Of a stretch of 64,000 nucleotides of DNA, positions 10,441 through 20,201 are shown piece after piece. This DNA is from Arctopsyche grandis (lineage: Eukaryota > Arthropoda > Insecta > Trichoptera > Hydropsychidae). The DNA lies in the NCBI RefSeq assembly GCF_051622035.1, contig NC_135365.1, forward strand, positions 22,339,501 to 22,403,500, given 5' to 3'. The notes under the pieces are model-generated. The model did not search any database. It had not been told where the DNA came from and saw only the letters and a program-made list of their open reading frames with translations. Positions within the stretch are counted from its first letter, which is position 1. Each line of letters starts with the position of its first letter. The translations under genes and the position numbers were made by a program.

Positions 10441-11400
10441 TAGAATGCATCTAGAATGTCCCTTTATATATCTACTTATATATATAGCTGGCAATATACA
10501 ATATTTACGTTTATAGCTGGTAAATCGATTTTCAATTAATATGCGGCACTCGGACTCAAACATTCAGCTGATTGTAATATGCTGGGTAGGTGTTCGATTC
10601 AAAACCACATTTCCCATGTTAGTACCACACGACTTTCAGCGTAGGTGTATTAGCTTCATATAAAACGTAATTTGATCGGTAATCAGTCCTATTTACCACA
10701 CGTTTTCTAAATTAAAAGCTCTAGGAGCGGGTCTTTTTAACTGTCAATGTCAATTTGGCGAGACGGCCTCAAATTATGTCGAAAAATTTGTATTAAAAAA
10801 TGCTGTCGAATAAAAATCTGAGTATCTTTTTTATGAACCTCAAAGCTCGGAATTTATGCAGTTTTTTTTTTGCTGACCGCAACTGTAGTTAATTAATTTA
10901 GTACCCAGTTATAACAGAGAAAGTACAGAACGTACATTATACATATTATGACGAACGGCAAAAAATGTAATACGTGTAGATTTATATCTTCCCCACGGAA
11001 TTCATTCCTGGAACTTGTTAGACGATGTTTCCAAACGCAAGTTATTGTATTGCAATGACCATTACTATGGATTACCATAGCAACGTATAATGCTTTTTAA
11101 ATCCAAAATATAATAAATGGATATACAGGTTTCCATCTAAGGCGTGATCATTGAGTATGATTGGATAGGTATAAAAATAAACAGTATAAAGAGTATACGT
11201 ATAATCTTTTTGTCAGAATTATTTGAGTATAAAATTTTTTATGGAGAAAATCTACTAAAAAAAACTGCAGTTTAAATCAGTGCGATATATGTATGTATGT
11301 ACATAGTTATACCGGAAAAAGTAAATTATTATGCATAAAATCGCTACTGTGACGGTTTTTTATTTGGACATGCAAATCTGACCAATTACATAATGATTTA
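10441..11400. other. AT-rich intergenic DNA, nothing recognised
   Basis: No gene or repeat could be supported here apart from short TATA and ATGT microsatellite tracts (for example near 10465-10485 and 11287-11300). Confidence 0.5.
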
Positions 11401-11819
11401 AGCGCCATCAAAATACATTTGGCCGACAGACGTTTGGCAGACGGACATTTGACTGAATTAAATTTTTTATTTCTTAAATTTATTTTTATTTTAAAAAATA
11501 AATAAAAATAAACAAAAATAAAAATTGCAAATAATATTATTGTATTAATTTTAATTATAATTTAATTGCTTTATATAAAAAAAGTACAAAATAATAAAAA
11601 TAAAATAAAAAAAGAGATAAAAATAGGGAAACGGTGAAAACTTTTGTGATCTTTATCAATAGAAAAATTGTGCAAATAAACTTTATGGAAAATAATATTT
11701 TTTTATTTAAAAGCTCACGATCACGACTAAAATCACAAAATTAGATAAAATCTAATTTTCAATATTACATTATTCCTTTAGTTTGGTTAATTTGCAATTA
11801 TTTTCAGGAGGTATTCATA

Positions 11820-12010
11820 AACGTGTTATTCTATGTTTCACTTCGCGAATGATTCAGACAATATTCCCACATTCTTCCGATCGGTTTGAAACTTTGGTCA
11901 CCGATAGAAATGTAAATCGATTCTGATAGTTCGATGGTGAAAATTAATCGTAATAAACACGTCTAAGATTGCGAAAATTTTGAAGACGTAGACGTTTGTT
12001 AGCTAGTATG
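11820..12010. repeat. interspersed-repeat fragment shared with 22105-22212
   Basis: TTCTATGTTTCACTTCGC, then ...CCCACATTCTTCCGATCG, GTTTGAAAC and GGTCACCGATAGAAAT recur in order at 22105-22212. The fragment ends TTAGCTAGTATG, whose reverse complement resembles the TACTAGCTGTATTACCCGG start of the repeat at 35647. Probably pieces of one retroelement-like family; class unresolved. Confidence 0.45.
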
Positions 12011-12260
12011 TTTGACTTTCCGCCAACCACTCGGTTTGTCAGATTTCAATTATTTAAACGCCTTAAAAACTTCATCTTTTTCACACTATAACTTAAAAAA
12101 TTTGCATTGCAGGCTCTCATTATCTCTTATATATATTTTGACTTCACTAATAGGCTATTTAAACTCAGATTCGGAGTGAATAGTTTTAAAGCTAATTATT
12201 GATTTGTGTTTTGCATTTATAAAATGTTAAAAAATTTATTAAGGGTTTTATACATATAAT

Positions 12261-12420
12261 ATGACGGGCTGAAAACCAGACTGGTCCAAGTGAAATTTTT
12301 AAAACAAAAGCTGGTTTGAGTGCTAAAATAATAGCATTTCATATATGCTATTATTTTAGCACTTTTATTACAGTTTTTTTTTAAATGTCACTTGTACCAG
12401 TCTGGTTTTCAGCCCGTCAT
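12261..12420. mobile_element. 160-bp hairpin MITE
   Basis: Both arms begin ATGACGGGCTGAAAACCAGA and remain identical for 25 bases, then CAAGTGA after one mismatch. The centre is a second hairpin in which GCTAAAATAATAGCAT faces its reverse complement across a seven-base loop. The element is therefore almost one continuous stem-loop. No coding potential; family not recognised. Confidence 0.75.
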
Positions 12421-12580
12421 ATGTATGTACATTTTATTTTTTTGAAATAAACATAAATTTCATTCGGTCAAAAGTTCACTCAGTCAAACGTCCGTTCGGC
12501 CAATTGTCTGTTGGCTTAACGTCTGTTCGGCAAAATGTCAGTCGGCCAGTTATCTTTCGTCCAAATGTCCAGGGGCCCTA

Positions 12581-14365
12581 TGTACATATGTATATGTAAG
12601 TTCGGGTGAATTAAATTTAAAAAAACCAAAGTGCAATACTTTAAATTGAATGCAATACATTTATTATCCGACAACAGATAGAACTTAAGGAATCGTTAAA
12701 TAATAGTTATAATTTATTGATCTAAAAATACAAATTATTCAATATATTGCACATACATAACATTTGTATAAATATTTGACTAAAACGAACAAGTGAAAGT
12801 CTTGACCTAAAAAAGCACATGTTAACAATAATTATTCTGCAATGAACGAGATATGCAAAAATAATATTATATACATATATACGTACGTACTCGAATACAT
12901 AATATTTATGTTTTACTGCCATTAAATGGCTCATAGTGACTATTCTAACAAGAGATAATAACATTAAACGTTGCATGAGTCAAGCGAAATACTGATTCTC
13001 AAACCAAAATATGTAATAGTACTGGCCAGTATTATATCAGGAAGAAAAATGTTGTGGGTGTTCAAAACCTTGATGAATAATATAACCAACCGAAAATGGT
13101 TGTCTACCCACGCAATATGAAACGGTGCGTAACCTATGAACTATCAAGAATCGATTCGAGCCATTGTTGACATATTCGTTTAACAACATTGTATGAAAAT
13201 ACCACAAGCGTTTAGCAGAAATCATGTATTGAGTCATTGCACAATGTTATATGTATATTTTTTGTTATAGTTGAAAATTACCAGATGTAAGAAATTAATA
13301 GTAAGGAAAGTAAATTTTAAATAAACAAAAGAACTAATAATTTTATTAAAGATGAATGATACAGTAAAAAAATGTTTGTATATTTGGCTTTTGAGGGGTT
13401 CTTATAAAAAGATTAAATTTATTAAAAACGATTAAAATCTCACAATTCGTGAATAAATCAATGTGAAAATGGTATTAGAATTTTATTTTATTCTTGTCAA
13501 GTGTGTGCATTGACCGTGATTGGTTGCCAAAATGTCATTGTTTTGCAACACTTTGGAAACAGTTGTCTCCTGTCACTTTGACGTATCAAATTACTTGAAT
13601 TTTTATCACTGCGTGAATGTTGATTTTGAGGGGTGGTTGATGAAGCATTAAAATTAAAAACGATACAAAAAGCTTTATCTTATCTAGGCACTAATACGCA
13701 TTGTGCAAATGTATTTTTATTTGTGACGTAGCGTAGGCGTGACAGAATCATTATGGCAGGTGATTAATTTGGATATTGTGAAGCGTTAGTATATAGGCGT
13801 ATGTAAATGAAAATGTAGATTCATTACTTGCAATTTCGGCGTTAATTGGAATTTTGCAGCGAGATGCTGACGGGAGGAGTAGTGCGCGAGAAAGTTTCAC
13901 AGCAACACAGTCGCCATTCCGCCAACTGTCAAAAAGTTATCGTAACACGACATTCAGCGACCCGCTTCAAATGACATGAATACTATTTTATTTTAAACTA
14001 ATTATGAGTTATAATACTAATTTTGTTATAAATTGACAATTTATAAGTTAAATTTTTAAAATTTTAAGCATTTATTTATATAGTATGTAAATAAGATAAC
14101 AAATTGATTTGCACAATTCTGTTTAAATTAAAGTGACGTATTGTTTGACTAGTATAATTAACGTTAGTCTGGTCATCTATGAGAATGTAGAATCATAAAA
14201 TCAAAAATTAATACATCACTCCTCGATACACTTCTTAAATTAATTTTATTTATGTTTGTATCCTATTTTTTTTATTTTATCGTCGGTTCTTATCGTTAGT
14301 ACAAAAATGGGTTCGGTGCTTACATCCAAAATGTGAATCGCTACGCCACGACGAAAATCACTCAC
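12581..14365. other. intergenic DNA, possible regulatory patch
   Basis: Mostly AT-rich with no supported gene. A GC-richer patch at 13840-13970 lies 1.4 kb upstream of the TrpRS start codon and could belong to its promoter, but no motif decides this. Confidence 0.35.
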
Positions 14366-14542
14366 GCGAGTCTCCTGTCACACGAAAATTCGTCGCACAG
14401 TAAAATTGCCGTACATAAAACTGCCCAAATATTGCTCAAAACTAACAGAATTAGTAAAAAAGCATTTGCTGAGCAATATTTGAGCAGTTTTCTGTAAGGA
14501 AATTTATCTATGCGACGAATTTTCGTACGACATGAGACCCGC
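14366..14542. mobile_element. 177-bp palindromic MITE
   Basis: The left arm (GCGAGTCTCCTGTCACACG, then AAAATTCGTCGCA) and the right arm read inward (GCGGGTCTCATGTCGTACG, then AAAATTCGTCGCA) are imperfect inverted repeats. A further inner pair (AAATATTGCTCA and TGAGCAATATTT) continues the stem. No clear target duplication. Confidence 0.65.
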
Positions 14543-15039
14543 TATCTATTTTGTAAAACATATTGTTTTATAAAATTATTTTCATAAAACATATAATATG
14601 AATAAAAGAAGTACATTTTATGGTATTAATTAATTTTCATTTAAAGAAAGAAAAAAATGATTACTATACCCCTCAATATATTTTCAACTTATATTTTACG
14701 ACAGTGACTATTCTTTATGCTGGCTGTGTTGATTTCAAATTTGAAAATATGATCACATAAGTAAATTTCAGTTGAACAAAGTGGCCAACATCTATCGCAC
14801 GATCAACAACTATAATGTTTCCAATATATTTTTGGAAAAAATGTAATTGCATGTACAATGAGGGAACAAGAGACAGAATGTTTTAATGTGATTACTGAAA
14901 TTAATTAAATATAAGTCTCTTCATCTTTTTAGTTTATATTATAACTGTTCCTTTAAACTAAGTGTATGTATATTTTTTGATTCCAAACAAAAATATTATA
15001 ATAATCATTTTTATGCTTGTATAAATTTGGTTTTGGGCC

Positions 15040-15080
15040 GCAGTCTGCAGTGGGCTGACACATTCATCTGTCTGCGGTTA
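15040..15080 (+). promoter_or_regulatory. possible TrpRS 5'UTR exon end
   Basis: A GC-richer patch ends in a donor-like CTGCGGTTAAG|GTTAGT. A plausible acceptor (ATCTCTCCAG) stands near 15291, just before the TrpRS start codon. Together they would make a short 5'UTR intron. Inference only; the start of transcription is not seen. Confidence 0.25.
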
Positions 15081-15322
15081 AGGTTAGTTTTGCTTACGTT
15101 TCACTTATCCTATTTCATCATCATTTAGAATGTAAACTCATTAATTTACATGACTTTTAATTTCCATTTCATTCAAATTTATTTAATTTGGTCCAAATAG
15201 TTGATGTTTATTAGTTTAAGTTAGTGACAGATGTTGTCACTTGGAAATCCACGTGTATATATAGTAATTAACTGTCAGAAAAATCTCTCCAGGTACCATT
15301 AAGTCCGTTAAGTTTAGCAGTC

Positions 15323-17075
15323 ATGGAGGAACCTGTGCCCATTGCAGAAATTGCAAATTTGGATCTTGATGTTCAAGAAGACGATGATATTGTAGATCCA
15401 TGGAATGTGGCCAGCAAGTCTGATACTGGAATCGATTATGAAAAGTTAATAAGTGTGTAAAAATTATTTTTTTTGGTCGTTAGTTTAAAAGTATTTATTA
15501 ATTGGGTCTTTGATTTTTTCCACAGAGAGATTCGGTTGTTCCAAAGTTGATGATGAGTTGATTGCTAGGTTTGAAAAGGTCACGGGAAAGCCAGGTAAAT
15601 TTTTAATTCCATTTAAACTTTTTATATAATTGTTGTGCAAAGTGTTTATGTTCATTTAATTTTGTAGCGCATCATCTTTTAAAACGAGGAATATTCTTCT
15701 CCCATAGAGATATGCATTCAATTTTGAATATTGTTGAAGCCGGTAAACAATTTTATTTATATACTGGTAGAGGACCTTCATCTGATTCAATGCATCTTGG
15801 CCATCTTATTCCCTTTCTCTTTACCAAGTAATTATTTTTATACCTATAATTGCTATTGTTATTTTATTTAAATTTAAACTATTTGAATTACATTCTAGGT
15901 GGTTACAAGAAGTATTCGATGTCCCGCTCGTTATTCAATTGACTGACGATGAAAAAGCATTTTGGAAAGACATGACAGTAGAAACATCAATGAAAATGGC
16001 ATTCGATAATGCAAAGGATATTGTGGCTGTTGGATTCGATCTAGAAAAAACTTTTATATTTAATGACCTTACATATATAGGGTAATTTTCATTTCTTCAT
16101 TCATTTCATACTACTTTTATGCTTTTATATATGTATATGGTATATATATATTTTTTTAGTCAATGCCCAGAATTCTATAGAAACATGGTTAGAATACAAA
16201 AGTGTGTAACATTTAATCAAGTCAAGGGAATCTTTGGATTTGGAGACTCGGATGTAATCGGAAAAATTACATTCCCGAGTATTCAAGCTGCTCCTGCTTT
16301 TTCTACAAGCTTTCCGGCTATATTCAACGATAAAAAGGTAGTTAGATAAAAAGTTAAAAATCAAATCAAACAATAAAAAAGCGTCACATTTACATTAATG
16401 TTTTGTTTCTAGCTACCAGTTCTTATACCATGTGCGATCGATCAAGATCCTTATTTCAGAATGACTCGGGACGTATCAGCTCGATTGAAATTTCCTAAAC
16501 CGGCTTTGTTACACTCATCGTTTCTTCCGGCTTTGCAAGGCGCTCAGACGAAAATGTCAGCGAGTGATGTCAATGCTTCAATATTCCTCAACGATACAGC
16601 TAAACAAATCAAAAACAAGGTTAGACGAATAATATGCCTATTTTTTGAATGAACATATATTTAAACACATGTGTTTATATTTACATACTATTAATTTCAG
16701 ATAAATAAACATGCATTTTCTGGAGGTCAGCCTACAGTAGAAGAGCACCGTTTGAAAGGTGGCAATCCAGACATCGATATATCGTATCAATATTTAAAAT
16801 TCTTTTTGGAAGATGATGAAAAATTAGCCGATGTAATATAATTAACATAATTTAAGTATATAATTTTTCTATGCTCAAATAATACGAGACGAAAATTGTT
16901 TCAGATACGGCAACGATACATTTCAGGTGAAATGTTAACCGGCGAGTTGAAGAAGGCCGCCATAGACTGTATATCTCCAATAATCACAGAATATCAAGAG
17001 AGAAGAGCTAAAGTGACCGACGATGTTTTAAAACAGTACATGACCATTAGGAAGCTGAAGTTTGACTATAAATAG
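15323..17075 (+). CDS. TrpRS: cytoplasmic tryptophanyl-tRNA synthetase, complete, 8 exons
   Basis: Charges tRNA-Trp with tryptophan in the cytosol (class Ic synthetase). Exons by splice sites and phase: 15323-15452, 15526-15594, 15668-15827, 15899-16081, 16160-16337, 16413-16619, 16701-16832 and 16905-17075. They give 1230 nt, 409 residues and a TAG stop. All introns are short (73-81 nt) and GT-AG. The first junction could instead be 15454/15528, changing one residue. Motifs: [11 protein letters not shown] at about 102-112 (HIGH signature); DDEKAFWKD; the cytosolic-type [40 protein letters not shown] at 287-291 (KMSKS loop); C-terminal tRNA-binding region with [13 protein letters not shown]. 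There is no WHEP domain, as is usual for insects. The protein matches animal cytosolic TrpRS end to end with no breaks. Confidence 0.97.
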
Positions 17076-17160
17076 TTATTACAAATTATATATTTTTTTA
17101 CATATATAAGAACTGATCCGCTTTAGTGTCACTAGCGAAAATAAAAAGCAAAGTAACTGC

Positions 17161-17166
17161 AATAAA
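17161..17166 (+). terminator. polyadenylation signal of TrpRS
   Basis: AATAAA lies 86 nt past the TrpRS stop codon and is followed by a GT-rich stretch. It is the first canonical signal after the gene. Confidence 0.6.
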
Positions 17167-17689
17167 CTGTGATTATATTATACGTTGATTCGTGTTTATT
17201 TAGCTTTTGATATTAAAATTAGATTAACCACACGCGATAATGATTATTTATTGTATAAATTGCGCTCATTGCCGTTGTTCATCTATTTATGATTCATCTA
17301 TTTATTCGATTCGGCTTTAAATTTCATCGATTCGTTGTATTACCATAATATTGTGATTATGTGATTACGCTTCATTTAGAACTTACGGTTTTATAGGTAA
17401 TGTGTATATTTTTGGTGGTTGTAAGGATAGATTATTATATTCGTTATAAGGGAAAATATCTAGACTGTACCGATTTGGTATTATTGTGAGTGACAATTCT
17501 ACTCGATTCAAATGAAGTTTATATTATTTATAAAGTTGATTGTTTTTGAATTTCACTTTATCAAATTTGTAACAGAAACTTACACACTTATTATAGTGCC
17601 TATACTTTGTTGAATAAATGCACATTAAAATAGTATTCCTGTTTTATTTATTATCATATGTATATTTTTAGTTGAAAAAAAAAACTTAC

Positions 17690-18060
17690 ACATGTATTAT
17701 ATGTTATGTATATGTATTTTTATTTTATTTTACAATTTTGTCATAGTGACATTACAGAGTAGTTAAAAGTCATCACTGTGGCTAAACCAAAAAAGAAAAA
17801 AAGCATAACAATAAGAAAATAAAACATAATAAAAAACAAATACAATAATATGATCTCAAATTAAACAATCCCTCGACCAGATCAGCATATTTTAGATTAA
17901 ATAATCCAAGTTAACATAAATCTGGTTGATGAGCTTTATGTGCCTTGCAACAGGCGACGAAACCATCAAATTGGTTCGTGCCACGAGAGAAAAGAGCAAA
18001 GTGCGGCATCTATATGAATAATTTAGAGATTATATCACTGTCCACATGTGAAGGAAAAGG
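17690..18060 (-). mobile_element. LINE 3'-end fragment, copy 1
   Basis: The reverse complement matches 52925-53250: a GGTTTCGTCGCCTGTTGC-like block, a GATCTGGTTGA-like block, and a terminal stretch similar to CTGTAATCTCACTATG before an AAATAAAT tail. The A/T-rich tail on one end and the 3' match suggest 5'-truncated non-LTR insertions. No intact reading frame. Confidence 0.5.
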
Positions 18061-18446
18061 GATTATCCCATCTCCCCAACTCCCCCCCACTAATTCCCTG
18101 TGGTAGCTATTTACTAATGCTAGGATTATTTCAGCAAAGAACTGAGGACTTGGTTAAGTCAGCTCTATATTTAGAATATTCCTATCCTCAAATATTTCTC
18201 AACAGTTTATAATTCAATATTATTGGCATGGAACTGTCTAAACTAAATTCCAGCATGAAAATACCGACATGAAATTCAACAATTTCTAATTATGGACAGA
18301 AATTTAAGTGGTATTTGTAAATAAGACAAGTTGTGGCCTCTCTGGGCGAGTTAGAAGTTCTGTCCTATACATGGGGCTTGGGTAATACGTATGTACAATG
18401 TAACAATTGGTTGGATCTAGCAAATTTAAAATATATCTAATAGAAG

Positions 18447-18558
<112 letters not shown>

Positions 18559-18651
18559 GAATTACAGTATGCACAGTAGAATTACATAACTCTTAAGATG
18601 TATACTGCTTTATGTACATGCCCGTATGAATCAAAATATGCTGATGGAGAT

Positions 18652-18880
18652 CAGTGGCGGCTCGTCTATATGGGCTGTGGGGCTACAGCCCTTCCAGTAT
18701 AGTACAAATGCATGCTATTTTTGCTGTCCATATGGGCTGCAGGGCTGCAGACCTCCCAGTATAGTACATATGCATTATATTTTGGTCTGCATTTGATCAC
18801 CGGTATGGTCAACGAGATACTACAGCCTGATTAATATCTGCAGCCCCCCCCCCCCCATGAATTTTCACGATCCACCACTG
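18652..18880. mobile_element. 229-bp hAT MITE with perfect 8-bp target duplication
   Basis: The ends are CAGTGGCGG and CCACCACTG (inverted repeats). The octamer ATGGAGAT flanks both sides exactly (18644-18651 and 18881-18888). Inside are two imperfect copies of a TATGGGCTG...GGGCT...CAGTATAGTAC unit and a 15-base C run. No reading frame; non-autonomous. Confidence 0.85.
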
Positions 18881-18983
18881 ATGGAGATACAGTGGAGTTA
18901 ATTTTTGGATGAAATCGACTGGGTAATATCAGAAGATTTGGGTTTAACGCTATCCAAAACTTTGCTAGTAACTTTAGGAATAC

Positions 18984-19751
18984 TTAATGTGACCATTTAT
19001 GTTTGTCCTCAAAACGGGACATCTTCCAATTTTTACGTAATAGTATGTGTATTCAAGAAAACGCGTATTTTTTCATAGTTTTTATTTATCAATAAAAAGA
19101 ACAATAATGTTGATGAAGAAAAGAAAAGAACAGGAATGAATAATATGAATATAAAAAAAATTATGTTGTTTTATATTTTTCTGAGGAACAAATTTTATTA
19201 AATATTACTGGGTTTGCTTTTAAATAAGAATGAAATTCTTGTCAGGATTTTTTAATTTTCTTGGTTCCGTGGTTTGAAGCATCAGTTAATATATGTAGTA
19301 ACCCAAGTGCATTTGTTGATACGACCTTTTAATTCACCTATTACCATTGGCGCTAAAATATTTACAACAATAGCTTCTGTTTTCGTACGAGCACATCTAA
19401 ATTTTTGTTCAAAACATGTTTGAATTAAATTAGAAGCACAATCGTTTGAGCGAAAACTATGGTTCTCTTGCCCCGTATGATAAGCCCAGGCGCCTTCCGT
19501 CGCAGCAACTTCCACATCTTTCAAAGTTGGTGAATCCGTTTTCTTAAAAAAAATAAGCACCGAAGAACTTGAAGTGGCGGCAAGATCGGAATTTCTATGT
19601 TTTTCTGATCTTAAGTGTTGCTCAATATAGCACTTTTTTTTAAATTGTTACCGTGTGTTGCTCTCTTTTTGAAAACGGGACATTTCGACGTCCCGAAACT
19701 GTGCTTGGGGACAACGGGACAGGCTACCTAAAAACGGGACGTATGATCACC
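18984..19751 (-). mobile_element. hAT element with transposase relic
   Basis: The same ten bases TTAGGAATAC stand at 18974-18983 and 19752-19761. Inside, the ends resemble each other in inverted orientation (TGTGACCATTTATGTTTGTCC; GGTGATCATACGTCCCG) and carry AACGGGAC motifs. The minus strand at 19282-19560 encodes a 92-codon frame with FRSNDCASNLIQTCFEQKF and CARTKTEAIVVNILAP, recognisable as part of a widespread insect hAT-type transposase-like protein. Only a fragment remains; the element is dead. Confidence 0.7.
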
Positions 19752-19761
19752 TTAGGAATAC

Positions 19762-20201
19762 TCCACAGACCACAATGATTGATTTACACTCTATCATGAT
19801 CTGAACCATGGAACTTTCAGTCTGTAGTCGAATGTTTTTTAAACTCAGCTATCGCATCGGGTATAGGACTCTACATAATTTATATATACCGCCACAATGC
19901 ACATTGTAGGAACAACAGAGACGATTATGTTAATGCGAACAATAGGAGTCATCCAGGCATTGTGAGACGAAGTAGGAGACATCTTCAGACTTGACGACAA
20001 TGGGAACGGATGTTTGGTGCGTGTCACCTGCGACCGATCCGTCCGAACCATCAACTTCATTTTCTTTTCTTTTTTTCATTTCGTTTCAATAAAACACTTG
20101 TGTACACACACATTAATCAAACAAGGGCGTCAACCTGATGCCTATCCTTATTAAAAATCCAAATTTCAGTTCGTGTCTAAATATCGTACGCGGTGGCAAC
20201 A
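19762..20201. promoter_or_regulatory. upstream region of the sage-like gene
   Basis: About 440 bp separate the hAT element from the start codon. AATTTCAGTT at 20162-20171 could be either an arthropod initiator (TCAGT, which would give a ~35-nt leader) or a splice acceptor for an upstream 5'UTR exon. The sequence alone does not decide. Confidence 0.35.

Larger units (their letters stand above)
11411..12580. mobile_element. element with tandem-unit inverted termini
   Basis: The right end (12465-12573) is about seven head-to-tail units of 15-16 bp approximating CGGCCAAATGTCTGTT. The left end (about 11411-11458) is the inverse of the same unit, about three copies. The 1.1 kb interior is AT-rich. 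It contains a retroelement-like fragment at 11820-12010 and a perfectly folding hairpin element at 12261-12420. Foldback-type transposons have termini made of short tandem repeats, which is the closest match. No transposase frame is seen, and the outer limits and target duplication are not certain. Confidence 0.55.
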
